The position numbers were made by a program, and so were the translations under genes. From Nesterenkonia salmonea (GTDB lineage Bacteria > Actinomycetota > Actinomycetes > Actinomycetales > Micrococcaceae), in assembly GCF_005771525.1 (NCBI RefSeq), contig NZ_VAVZ01000001.1, positions 95,843 to 159,842 on the forward strand: a stretch of DNA of 64,000 nt. The letters run 5' to 3'. Every line of letters begins with the position of its first letter. Positions within the stretch are counted from its first letter, which is position 1. The notes below the pieces were generated by a model. That model was given only the letters and a program-made list of their open reading frames with translations. It ran no database searches and was not told where the DNA came from. Shown in pieces: positions 27,756 through 35,776 of this stretch.

Positions 27756-28409
27756 GTGACATCCTCACTCGATCCAGAAGACCTGCGCCTCATCGATGCC
27801 TTCGAGCCGGCCATGCGCAGCCTCCTCCCCGCTCAGGATGAACCTGTCCATGCAGAGGTCCTGCTTGCTCTCTGTCTGGGAGACGGCCTGTTGGAAGTTC
27901 TCGAATGGTCCCGGGAGGGTACCGGCGCTGACCCGGCAGCAAGCATGTGGTTGGCTGCCCTGCGCTGGCACAAGGTGGTTACCGGAGGATTTCCCGTGGG
28001 GGCGCCACAGCCGAGGCCGCGGCCCACTGACCATGCCCTGAGGCTGATTGTTGAATCCGCAGGACTCGAGCTCATCCCCGGCAGCGCGGACACCTCGCTT
28101 GCCAGCCTGGCCACTGCTGAGATGGGCACCCGTGGTGCACCGCCTCAACCAGAAGTAGATGACGACGCCGCCCTGCTGCGCATTCTGCCCATTAGTCTCG
28201 TTCCGTACGTGGAGGACTCGATGAAACAGAGCTGGGCCGAGCAGGCCATCTGCCTCACCCACGGGAACCGACGGCTGCTGCGCGAGTCCCGCCGCCGAGC
28301 TGTGGAGGTCCCAGACCCGGCCCAGCACGGCGCGTCCCACGAGCTGTTGAACGTGGTCGTTGAGGACCTCAGCAAGCGCTGGCGGAAGACTACTCTGCCG
28401 GGGTCGTGA
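27756..28409 (+). CDS. Divergent ADP-ribosylglycohydrolase-like protein
   Basis: This soluble protein of about 217 residues tentatively resembles compact members of the ADP-ribosylglycohydrolase (DraG) superfamily seen in Micrococcaceae. The segments suggesting this are 'TGGFPVGAPQPRPRP', 'PGSADTSLASLA', 'ALLRILPISLVPYV' and 'EQAICLTHGNRRLL'. Canonical DraG metal-binding Asp/Glu clusters are not obvious, so catalytic activity is doubtful. The start is unclear: GTG 27756 has TATTCT 8 nt upstream and no ribosome binding site (leaderless pattern), while ATG 27735 would add seven residues. The last 20 bp overlap the convergent exonuclease gene. It sits between sbcD and a DnaQ-BRCT gene. Confidence 0.55.
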   Translation: MTSSLDPEDLRLIDAFEPAMRSLLPAQDEPVHAEVLLALCLGDGLLEVLEWSREGTGADPAASMWLAALRWHKVVTGGFPVGAPQPRPRPTDHALRLIVESAGLELIPGSADTSLASLATAEMGTRGAPPQPEVDDDAALLRILPISLVPYVEDSMKQSWAEQAICLTHGNRRLLRESRRRAVEVPDPAQHGASHELLNVVVEDLSKRWRKTTLPGS

Positions 28410-29508
28410 GCGCTGAAGGCTGAGGCAGCGGCCAGGCACTGCCCAGCATCTGACGGTAGCCGTCCTCGGTGAGGATGTTGATCGTTTGGCCCTGAGCTCG
28501 GCGACTGAGGGCGTCCCTGACTTTGCGCGCCTGCAGCGGAGGCACCAGGTCTTCAGCCTTCAGGTCAGCCCGGCAGACTCCGTCACCAATGACCAACATG
28601 GTGGTGGCATTGGTGACTTTCGACGCAGTGACCGCACCGTGCTCGGCGGCGAGCGCTTTGACGTCCGCCCGCGGGATCGCGAGGTTGCCGCTGAAGACAA
28701 TGTGTTCACCGAACAGGGGGTGATTCGGATCGGCGTGCTCGTTCGGAGGGAGGTTCCGGCCTTCGTCCTGCCAACGCATCAGATCAGGGAGCATCTCGTC
28801 GGTGACGTCGTGGTTTCGCGCGTCGAGCAGGTAGGCGCAGCTGCGTACTTGACGTGTGGCACGGGACTCGTAGGCTCGGGCTCCGGTCCACTGCTCTAGG
28901 TCTTCAGGCTCAATCTGATGGGCGGCGAAGAGCTCATTGAGGTTGCCGCGTTTCTCCCTCTCCGCGATATCGACCACAATGGCGGCGGCAGCCCGGGCGT
29001 CCCACAGAGCGTGGTGATGGTGTTTCAGGTGGAAGCCAGCTTCTGCTGCGGACCGGGGTAGCGCATGGGAGTCTAGGCGGTAGACAGTGCGGGCCAGCCG
29101 GAGCGAACACAGAGCGCGCAGCCCTGGGGAGTCCATACCCGAGACTTCCAAGGCGGACTCAAAGACCTCAATATCGAAACCGGCGTTATGGGCAATGAGC
29201 GTATCGGAGCCGATGAACTGGACGATCTCCTCGAAGAGCTCGCCGAAGCGTGGCTGATCGGCCACACGGTCCGCGGTGATGCCATGGATGGCCACGTTCC
29301 GAGGGTCGAACCGGTCGAAACCCTCAGGGGGACGCATCCGTTTGAAGAAGAGCTCATCCACGTTGCCGTCTCTGATGCGCACCATGCCGATCGCACAGGG
29401 CGAACCGCGGAAACCATTAGCTGTTTCAAAATCGACAGCGGTGAAGTTCAGACCCTTGACCCGAGGCGGCCGCAGGTCAGATATGGAGCCGAGTGCTGAG
29501 AGCGACAT
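28390..29508 (-). CDS. DnaQ-like 3'-5' exonuclease with C-terminal BRCT domain
   Basis: This 372-residue protein has a DEDDh exonuclease domain at about 20-190. Motif ExoI is 'FTAVDFETANG' (Asp and Glu), ExoII is 'LIAHNAGFDIEVF', and ExoIII has the His and Asp in 'HHALWDARAAA'. A linker leads to a C-terminal BRCT domain at about 262-350 ('HPLFGEHIVFSGNLA', 'ASKVTNATTMLVIGDG'). The combination suggests an accessory repair exonuclease recruited to DNA ends rather than the replicative polymerase proofreader. Its stop is converged on by the glycohydrolase-like gene (20-bp overlap), and its start abuts the rdgB stop. Confidence 0.85.
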   Translation of the reverse strand: MSLSALGSISDLRPPRVKGLNFTAVDFETANGFRGSPCAIGMVRIRDGNVDELFFKRMRPPEGFDRFDPRNVAIHGITADRVADQPRFGELFEEIVQFIGSDTLIAHNAGFDIEVFESALEVSGMDSPGLRALCSLRLARTVYRLDSHALPRSAAEAGFHLKHHHHALWDARAAAAIVVDIAEREKRGNLNELFAAHQIEPEDLEQWTGARAYESRATRQVRSCAYLLDARNHDVTDEMLPDLMRWQDEGRNLPPNEHADPNHPLFGEHIVFSGNLAIPRADVKALAAEHGAVTASKVTNATTMLVIGDGVCRADLKAEDLVPPLQARKVRDALSRRAQGQTINILTEDGYRQMLGSAWPLPQPSALTTPAE

Positions 29509-30144
29509 TTAGGCCAGTACCTCCACAATGCGGTGGGCGAGCGCGGCGAAGGCTTTGCCTCGGTGGGAGATGGCGTTCTTCTCAGCCATCGACAGCTCTG
29601 CACATGAGCGGGTCTCCCCCACGGGCTGCAGGATCGGGTCGTAGCCGAAGCCCTGTTCTCCGCGTTCTTGGGTCAGGAGCGTTCCCTCAAGCCGTCCCTC
29701 AGCAGTGAACTCGGCGGCAGGTACGCCGTCAGCACCTGGTATGACGAGGCTGGCGACGCAGACGAAGGCCGCAGCGCGATGCTCCACGGCAATATCTGAA
29801 AGCTGTTCCAGGAGCAGCCTGCGGTTGTTCTCATCGCCGGCATGAGCCCCGGCCCACCGGGCGGAGAGTATACCGGGGGCTCCGCCGAGAAGCTCGACGG
29901 CGAGACCAGAGTCATCGGCCACTGCGGGAAGGCCAGTCTGCTCCGCGACGGTTCGGGCTTTGAGCAGGGAGTTCTGGGTGAAGGTCACTCCCGTCTCAGG
30001 GATCGGGCCCACACCAGCGGTGGCGGCGTCGACGACAGCGCTGTCGAGGTCCAAGCCGCGCAGTAGTTCCTCCCCTGCCAGAAGGGCCCGGAATTCGCGG
30101 AGCTTGCCTTGATTTGCGGTGGCGAGAACGATCCGAGCGCTCAC
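29509..30144 (-). CDS. rdgB: XTP/dITP diphosphatase (RdgB/HAM1)
   Basis: This enzyme sanitises the nucleotide pool by hydrolysing non-canonical purine triphosphates such as XTP and dITP. The 211-residue protein opens with '[14 protein letters not shown]', the substrate-binding signature, and contains '[19 protein letters not shown]' and '[10 protein letters not shown]'. The GTG start overlaps the rph stop (GTGA). The pairing with rph is conserved in many bacteria, including mycobacteria. Confidence 0.92.
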   Translation of the reverse strand: MSARIVLATANQGKLREFRALLAGEELLRGLDLDSAVVDAATAGVGPIPETGVTFTQNSLLKARTVAEQTGLPAVADDSGLAVELLGGAPGILSARWAGAHAGDENNRRLLLEQLSDIAVEHRAAAFVCVASLVIPGADGVPAAEFTAEGRLEGTLLTQERGEQGFGYDPILQPVGETRSCAELSMAEKNAISHRGKAFAALAHRIVEVLA

Positions 30145-30881
30145 TGTGCCAGTGCCATCCTCTGGAGTTCGGCCAGGCGTCCACAGCCGATCAGCGACAG
30201 GTCCAGCAGCTCATTGAGCTGATTACGGTTGAATGGTGCGCCTTCAGCGGTGCCCTGGACCTCGACGAAGTCTCCGCTTCCGGTGGCGACCACGTTCATA
30301 TCGGTTCCAGCTGTGGAGTCTTCCCCGTAGGGCAGATCCAGGACCGCTGTGCCGTTGGGCAGCACACCGACCGAAATGGCCGCTACCGAATCTCGGAGGA
30401 CTTCTGCACGTTTGCGAATCCGGCCTTCGCCACGAGCCCACTCGATCGCGTCGGCGAGGGCAACGAATGCACCAGTCACTGCCGCTGTGCGGGTTCCACC
30501 GTCAGCCTGGAGCACGTCACAGTCCAAGGTGATCATGTTCTCTCCCAGAGATTCGAGGTCCACCACGGCGCGCAGCGAGCGCCCGATCAGACGCGAGATT
30601 TCGTGGGTCCGTCCCCCCACTTTCCCCTTGATCGATTCGCGTGCGTTACGGGTATTGGTGGCTCGCGGCAGCATGGCGTACTCGGCGGTGACCCATCCCC
30701 GACCCTGGCCCCTGAGCCAGCGGGGCACATCGGATTCGACGCTGGCGGTGCACAGCACTTTCGTCGCCCCGAATTCGATGAGTGCGCTGCCCTCAGCGTG
30801 CGCAGACCATTCCCGAGTGATGGTGACTTCGCGAAGCTGATCGATGTCTCGACCATCAGCACGGACGAACTTACCCGTCAT
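30141..30881 (-). CDS. rph: Ribonuclease PH
   Basis: RNase PH is a phosphorolytic 3'-5' exoribonuclease that trims the 3' ends of tRNA precursors. This matters here because the tRNA genes in the window do not encode CCA. The 246-residue protein shows '[19 protein letters not shown]' at its N-terminus, '[18 protein letters not shown]' and '[18 protein letters not shown]'. The ATG at 30881 has GGAGG 5 nt upstream; the longer frame would add 38 residues overlapping the hydrolase gene. It is coupled to rdgB downstream. Confidence 0.94.
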   Translation of the reverse strand: MTGKFVRADGRDIDQLREVTITREWSAHAEGSALIEFGATKVLCTASVESDVPRWLRGQGRGWVTAEYAMLPRATNTRNARESIKGKVGGRTHEISRLIGRSLRAVVDLESLGENMITLDCDVLQADGGTRTAAVTGAFVALADAIEWARGEGRIRKRAEVLRDSVAAISVGVLPNGTAVLDLPYGEDSTAGTDMNVVATGSGDFVEVQGTAEGAPFNRNQLNELLDLSLIGCGRLAELQRMALAQ

Positions 30882-30901
30882 ATACCCTCCTGTGGCGTGT
30901 C

Positions 30902-31687
30902 TCAGATGTGGTAGGTGACCCCGTCGGCGGCCACTGCAATATTTCCGTCGTAGCGCAGGGCCGCGTGCTCGCGCACTATGTTGGGGTCCGTCCACGCCGG
31001 CAGATGGGTCAGCAGCAGCCGCCCCACGCCCGCTTCGGCGGCCGCTGCGCCTGCCCTGTCTCCGTTGAGGTGAATCCCCTCAATGTCATCGTCGCGACCG
31101 TCCTGGTAGGCGGCTTCGCAGAGGAACACATCTGCTCCCCGAGCGGCCTCTACAAGTCCCTGGCAGCTGTCGGTATCACCGGAGTACGTCAGCACACGCG
31201 TGGTGCCGTCCTCCCCTGCCGCCTCGATGCGCAAGGCATAGGGCTCCTCAATCGGGTGTCGAACGGTGAGGGGAGTGATGGTGAAGGGACCGATGGTAGT
31301 CGGCTGAGCTGGTGTCCAATGATGGAAGTCGAACTCTTCATGCATCCCCGGACTGGGCTCGATGCCGTGGGCCGCTGCGATCCGAGAATCCGTCCCGACT
31401 GGTCCGTGGACCGGAATACGTTCCGCCGGCCAGCCCCCCGGCCGCCATTTGACTGCAATATGCAGCCCTGTGAGGTCCATGTAGTGATCGGGGTGGAGAT
31501 GGCTGAGACACACGGCATCCAGGTCTTCGAGGGCGATATGCCTCTGCAACGGCCCCAATGCTCCGCTGCCCAGATCCAGAGCGATCCGCCAGATGCGCCC
31601 CTCATCCTCCTGGGTGACCAGATAACAGCTGGCAGAGGAATGCGGCCCCGGGAAGGAGCCGCTGCACCCAATGATCGTCAATTTCAT
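30902..31687 (-). CDS. Metallo-beta-lactamase-fold hydrolase (Rv1339-like, possible cAMP phosphodiesterase)
   Basis: This 261-residue protein has the metal-binding motif '[15 protein letters not shown]' (HxHxDH), further ligands in 'TYSGDTDSC', and a final His in 'LLLTHLPAW'. The layout resembles RNase Z/cyclic-nucleotide phosphodiesterase relatives. Its place directly upstream of rph and rdgB matches Rv1339 of M. tuberculosis, reported as an atypical class II cAMP phosphodiesterase; that function is inferred by synteny. It is 20 bp from rph and about 20 bp from the DUF2017 gene, so it is probably in one operon. Confidence 0.78.
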   Translation of the reverse strand: MKLTIIGCSGSFPGPHSSASCYLVTQEDEGRIWRIALDLGSGALGPLQRHIALEDLDAVCLSHLHPDHYMDLTGLHIAVKWRPGGWPAERIPVHGPVGTDSRIAAAHGIEPSPGMHEEFDFHHWTPAQPTTIGPFTITPLTVRHPIEEPYALRIEAAGEDGTTRVLTYSGDTDSCQGLVEAARGADVFLCEAAYQDGRDDDIEGIHLNGDRAGAAAAEAGVGRLLLTHLPAWTDPNIVREHAALRYDGNIAVAADGVTYHI

Positions 31688-31705
31688 ATGTCGCTTAGCA
31701 TATCG

Positions 31706-32329
31706 TCACTCATCTTCAGGCATGACATCGAGCATTGCGGAGAACAGCGTCTCCTGCAGCCATGTGGTAAACGCGTAGAGCTCAGCCATGAACTCATCGG
31801 TGGTGGCGGCCTTGCCCCTGCCCGCCATGTTGTGGACCCTTTCCGCGTCAGTCTCATCGTCAATACTCAGCCGCGCCGCCAGAGTCAGCCGGACATCGTT
31901 GAGCGCTCGGCCGAACACCGGCGCCTGTTCCTCCGTGAGAGTGACCGGCTCCGATTCCAGGGCCATTCGGGCTGCCCGCAGATCCGCGATTTTGGACTCA
32001 CGCAGAGACGCCTCTGAGAGCCGCCTGAACTGGGCTGCTTCCTCCGGGTCCTTCGAAGCATCCGGAAGCAAACGTGCCAGAGCCGCATCCTCCGGTGGCT
32101 CCACACCTGGCACCTCGTCACTGGTGTCCAGGTCAGCTCCGAGGCCAGCCAACTCGCGTCGGAAGTGAGCAAAGCTGTCCTCTGGGGAGGCGGCGTCGTC
32201 GTTGAGAGCCTCTCCCCTGGCTTCAAGCATGGTGATGACGTCCGCACACAGATGAGAGAGCAGACGCCGCTCATGAGATTCCATGTCAGCTCGGTAGCCG
32301 CGCGTGGTCGCGCGGAAGGCACGGGCCAT
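31706..32329 (-). CDS. DUF2017 family protein
   Basis: This 207-residue soluble protein is of unknown function, acidic and probably helical. 'MARAFRATTRGYRADMESHE' at the start and 'FMAELYAFTTWLQETLFSAM' near the end are typical of DUF2017. In actinobacteria the family is encoded beside clpS, as here with 6 bp between them, suggesting a link to the N-degron adaptor or Clp protease. No catalytic motif is visible. Confidence 0.8.
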   Translation of the reverse strand: MARAFRATTRGYRADMESHERRLLSHLCADVITMLEARGEALNDDAASPEDSFAHFRRELAGLGADLDTSDEVPGVEPPEDAALARLLPDASKDPEEAAQFRRLSEASLRESKIADLRAARMALESEPVTLTEEQAPVFGRALNDVRLTLAARLSIDDETDAERVHNMAGRGKAATTDEFMAELYAFTTWLQETLFSAMLDVMPEDE

Positions 32330-32335
32330 CCGGGT

Positions 32336-32641
32336 CTACTCCGATTCCTCGAGGGTGGCCTGCAGTCCATAGCCGTGGAGGGCCGTTACATCACGTTCCG
32401 CCTTCTCCCTCGGCCCGGAGGCGACCACTGACCGGCCCTCATGGTGCACCTGGAGCATCAGCTGGTGCGCCTTCTCCCGCGAGTGGCCGAAATAGCTGCG
32501 AAAGACCCAGGCCACGTAGGACATCAGATTCACCGGATCGTTCCAGACCACGACCTTATAGGGCCTGCTGTTGAGCACGCGGCCCTGAAGGTCCAGATCA
32601 GTGCCCTCCTCAGTCAGTGTCGATCCTGCAGCAGAACTCAT
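32336..32641 (-). CDS. clpS: ATP-dependent Clp protease adaptor ClpS
   Basis: ClpS delivers N-degron substrates to ClpAP or ClpCP. The 101-residue protein has 'YKVVVWNDPVNLMSYVAWVF' with the Asn-Asp pair and hydrophobic pocket residues that bind the N-terminal amino acid, then 'MLQVHHEGRSVVASGPREKAE'. It precedes DUF2017 on the same strand and is divergent in function, though not strand, from pncB upstream. Confidence 0.92.
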   Translation of the reverse strand: MSSAAGSTLTEEGTDLDLQGRVLNSRPYKVVVWNDPVNLMSYVAWVFRSYFGHSREKAHQLMLQVHHEGRSVVASGPREKAERDVTALHGYGLQATLEESE

Positions 32642-32672
32642 AGGCCTATTCTACGAACCAGAACTGGATACG

Positions 32673-33995
32673 TCAGACGAAGACCGTCGGAATGACTGGT
32701 TCACCTTCGGAGAGGCGTTGAGCTGCGGCCGGTAATTCCTCCAGTGAGGCCCGATGCTGTTGTGCGGCACGCAGAACACCCTCCTGTCCGGTATGACCGG
32801 GTTGCACGATTCCGCGAATGACCAGTGGGGTCTGCAGCTCACGTCCCGAATAACCAGTTTCCGCCACTGTCCTGTCGGCAGCGATGAGCTCAACTTCAGC
32901 GCACCCGTCATCATCGAGGCCCCGTACGGCCTGCTTCCTGCCGCCTGCACTGGCCTTATTGGGAGAGGACTTCTCCACTGGCGCTTCGGCACCCGCAGAG
33001 TTCTGCCGCTGGACGAGCTTGTAAACCATAGAGGCTGTCGGTGCACCCGATCCTGTGACCAGGCGAGTGCCCACCCCGTAGGCATCCACCGGGGCCGCAG
33101 CGAGACCAGCGATGGCGAACTCGTCCAGGTCGGAGGACACGATGATGCGAGTCTCGGTGTTGCCCAGTGAGTCCAAGAGTTTCCGGACCTCATGTGCCTG
33201 AGCCACCAGATCTCCGGAGTCCAGCCGGACGGCCCCGAGTTCCGGGCCGGCAATCTCAGCAGCTTTGCGGACCGCCGACTCCACATCGTAGGTATCCACC
33301 AGCAAAGTTGTTCCGGGGCCGAAGGTTTCGACCTGAGCGGTGAACGCCTCTTCCTCGGTGTCGTGCAACAGGGTGAATGCGTGGGCGGCAGTGCCCAGTG
33401 TCGGAACACCCCAGCTTCTGCCGGCCTCCAGGTTCGACGTGGCAGAAAAGCCCACCACTGCAGCAGCACGTGCAGCTGCTGTGGCCGAGAATTCGTGGGT
33501 CCTGCGCGAACCCATCTCCACGCAGGGTCGGCCCCCAGCATCGGGGGCTCCACCGGCTGCCATCACCATCCGGGCCCCAGCTGAGGCGATCGCAGAATCG
33601 TGATTGAGCACTGAGAGCACAAAGGTCTCCAGCAGACACGCTTCAGCGAACGTTGCGGTGACCTGGAGAACAGGTGAGTTCGGCACATAGATCTCACCCT
33701 CCGCATACCCAGTGATGTCACCGCCAAAGCGGTAGTGGGCGAGAAAGTCGAGGGTGGCGTCGTCGACGATTCCGCGCTCCGCAAGGAAGTCCAGCTCATC
33801 CCGCCCAAAGCGAAAGGATTCCAAGCCTTCCAGGACCCGGCCAGTGCCAGCCACCACCCCGAAGCGACGTCCCTGAGGCAGCCTGCGTGCGAACACCTCG
33901 AAGGTGCACTGGCGGTCAGCGGCGCCGGAGCGCAGTGCCGCCTGGAGCATGGTCAGCTCGTACTGGTCCGTCAGAAGCGCGGTAGAGAACGTCAC
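32673..33995 (-). CDS. pncB: Nicotinate phosphoribosyltransferase
   Basis: PncB converts nicotinate and PRPP to nicotinate mononucleotide in NAD salvage. The 440-residue protein has 'LLTDQYELTML' at the N-terminus, 'GVVAGTGRVLEGLESFRF' and the phosphate-binding 'VRLDSGDLVAQAHEVRKL'. The GTG start gives the expected N-terminus. It is divergent from pncA, which makes its substrate, with 95 bp between the starts. Confidence 0.92.
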   Translation of the reverse strand: MTFSTALLTDQYELTMLQAALRSGAADRQCTFEVFARRLPQGRRFGVVAGTGRVLEGLESFRFGRDELDFLAERGIVDDATLDFLAHYRFGGDITGYAEGEIYVPNSPVLQVTATFAEACLLETFVLSVLNHDSAIASAGARMVMAAGGAPDAGGRPCVEMGSRRTHEFSATAAARAAAVVGFSATSNLEAGRSWGVPTLGTAAHAFTLLHDTEEEAFTAQVETFGPGTTLLVDTYDVESAVRKAAEIAGPELGAVRLDSGDLVAQAHEVRKLLDSLGNTETRIIVSSDLDEFAIAGLAAAPVDAYGVGTRLVTGSGAPTASMVYKLVQRQNSAGAEAPVEKSSPNKASAGGRKQAVRGLDDDGCAEVELIAADRTVAETGYSGRELQTPLVIRGIVQPGHTGQEGVLRAAQQHRASLEELPAAAQRLSEGEPVIPTVFV

Positions 33996-34090
33996 GCCCC
34001 AATCCTATGCCCGCAGCTGTACCACTGGGGCTTGCCGAGTAGTAACGTTGAGACACGCACAATGCCGGCACGGTTGGGGAGGAGAGGATC

Positions 34091-34735
34091 ATGGCTGAAG
34101 CACTGATCATCGTGGACGTTCAGCAGGATTTCTGTGAAGGCGGGGCGCTCGCTGTGGAGGGCGGTGCCCGTCTGGCCGCGGAGCTCAGCGAATTCCTTGA
34201 GGACCACCATGCCGAGTACGACGCCGTGGTCACCACTCAGGACTGGCATATCGACCCAGGCGGTCACTTCTCCGCCGCTCCGGACTTTGACCACACCTGG
34301 CCGGTTCACTGCGTGGCAGGGACCCCGGGGGCGGAACTCCACGAGGACCTGGACACTGACTATGTGGAGGCCCGATTCCTGAAGGGTCTCTACGATGACG
34401 GCTACTCCGGGTTCGAGGGTCGACTGGGGGATCCGGAGCGCGTTGGCATTCTTGAAGGCGAAAAGGGCATCAAGGTCGAGCCCGAGGATGTGGTCGCCCC
34501 CGATGCCCCGGACTTGGATTCGTGGCTGCAGGAGCGCAACATCGACTCGGTGGTGATCGTGGGCATCGCCACAGACCACTGTGTCCGGGCCACGGCTTTG
34601 GACGCTGCGGAGAATGATTACGCGGTGCGGGTTGTCACTGACCTCACCGTGGGCGTCAGCCCGGAGAAGATCGCCGAGACGTACCAGGAGTTCCGCGACG
34701 CCGACATCCAGACTGTCTCGCTCGACGAGCTCTGA
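34091..34735 (+). CDS. pncA: Nicotinamidase (pyrazinamidase family)
   Basis: PncA deamidates nicotinamide to nicotinate, feeding PncB. The 214-residue isochorismatase-fold protein has the catalytic triad Asp9, Lys98 and Cys164 and the metal ligands Asp51, His53 and His59 in 'TTQDWHIDPGGHF'. The segment 'ATDHCVRATALDA' around the nucleophile is diagnostic. GGAGAGG precedes the ATG. Confidence 0.93.
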   Translation: MAEALIIVDVQQDFCEGGALAVEGGARLAAELSEFLEDHHAEYDAVVTTQDWHIDPGGHFSAAPDFDHTWPVHCVAGTPGAELHEDLDTDYVEARFLKGLYDDGYSGFEGRLGDPERVGILEGEKGIKVEPEDVVAPDAPDLDSWLQERNIDSVVIVGIATDHCVRATALDAAENDYAVRVVTDLTVGVSPEKIAETYQEFRDADIQTVSLDEL

Positions 34736-34770
34736 CCATCCGGGCTCCTCGCGGTTGGGGCCCGGCGCAA

Positions 34771-34818
34771 CACATGATGGGACACCGTCGCATCTGCGGC
34801 CGCTGTCCCATCGCGTGT
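34771..34818. repeat. GATGGGACA hairpin next to the endonuclease remnant
   Basis: Perfect 9-nt arms GATGGGACA (34776-34784) and TGTCCCATC (34804-34812) are extended by CACA and TGTG at the outside. It lies 36 bp after the pncA stop and may act as a terminator. However, the same GATGGGAC core recurs on the far side of the broken gene at 35.6-35.75 kb. Confidence 0.6.
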
Positions 34819-34953
34819 GCCAGATTCGCTCTGAACCGTGCCATAGGCGGGAGTCTCAGTGGGAATTCTGCGGCCGTGGAGCACACATCCCCCCATGTCC
34901 CGCAACTCGTCTAATTCGGTGCGCCTGAGACTCAGTGCGCCGACGCCAACGCC

Positions 34954-35568
34954 TCAGCTGTAGCGACGGCCTGGGACTCCAGCGAGCCGGAGCTTTCGCT
35001 TCAACTCATCGGGGCGGTCCAGATCGGCCCAGGTAATCCGCGCAACGCAGTAGCTGTGCAGGCGGAAAGCATCCTCACTGAGCTTCTCCCTCTGGAGAAC
35101 CTCCTGAGCATCAACTCCGCTCAGCCCACGGGCGTACTTGATCATGCCGTCGAATTCACAGACGATGGCCTCCCACATGAAGTCCACGCGAACGCGCCCG
35201 ACCCCAGTCAGGCGGAGTTCCATTTGAAGCTGCCGTGCGGCAAAACTCAGCTCGTCGAAGAGCACCCGACTGCGCGACTCGCCGGGACTCTCCGACCGCG
35301 CATCGGCGAACTCTCAGAGCTTTTTCCTCAGATCCGTTTGCCTTTGGTTGAGCACTGATTGAGCTTCATGCAGGTCACTTTCACCGACACGCAGGCCGTA
35401 CCCGTAGTTCCCCGCCAGCGCCGCATCAAGGATCACCATGGCCTGTTGCCTGGGCATGGTGTGCAGAGTATCGACCAGGACGTACGGGAGGGGTTCCACC
35501 TTCCCATGTGCATGATGCCCGAGGCCGCTGATCCTTCCAAGTACATACCAACGATCCTGGCAGAGCAT
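34954..35568 (-). pseudogene. Remnant of an endonuclease-domain (DUF559/AbiEi-associated) protein
   Basis: Two open stretches in the same frame, 35568-35317 and 35313-34954, are separated by one in-frame TGA at 35314-35316. The first ends in 'TDLRKKL' and the second begins 'EFADARSESPGESRSRVLFD', which is continuous with the family pattern, so a CGA-to-TGA nonsense change is likely. The C-terminal part has the nuclease-like 'VRVDFMWEAIVCEFDGMIKY' with Asp and Glu and ends 'RKLRLAGVPGRRYS'. The N-terminal helix-turn-helix third expected for this family is not recognisable upstream of 35568. I call it a decaying gene. It is bracketed by GATGGGAC repeats. Confidence 0.65.
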
Positions 35569-35624
35569 TCGGGACCGCGCAGACCCGCAAGTGGAACCTG
35601 TGGATAACCCAGCTCAATGCAACT

Positions 35625-35757
35625 CTCGATGGGACGCTCACGACCGTGAATCTAAAAGTCCCACTGAACTTGCCAACATTGTGCCGCAGAAGCCCGCCGC
35701 GGCACAAAGGATGGGACTCCTGATGACTATTCATGAGTTGTCCCATCGAGCGTCCCA
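35625..35757. repeat. Cluster of GATGGGAC/GTCCCATC inverted repeats
   Basis: CTCGATGGGAC (35625-35635) is an 11-nt perfect inverted match to GTCCCATCGAG (35740-35750). TGGGACGCTC (35630-35639) matches GAGCGTCCCA (35748-35757). An inner pair GATGGGAC (35710-35717) and GTCCCATC (35740-35747) flanks a smaller inverted repeat. The core equals the hairpin at 34771-34818 on the other side of the pseudogene. Confidence 0.6.
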
Positions 35758-35776
35758 GGCGGGCGTGCCGAGGGTA

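Noticed and set aside
30908..32017. 369-codon open frame on the plus strand
   Set aside because: It is antisense to the metallo-beta-lactamase-fold gene and DUF2017, both of which have clear family motifs and conserved order.
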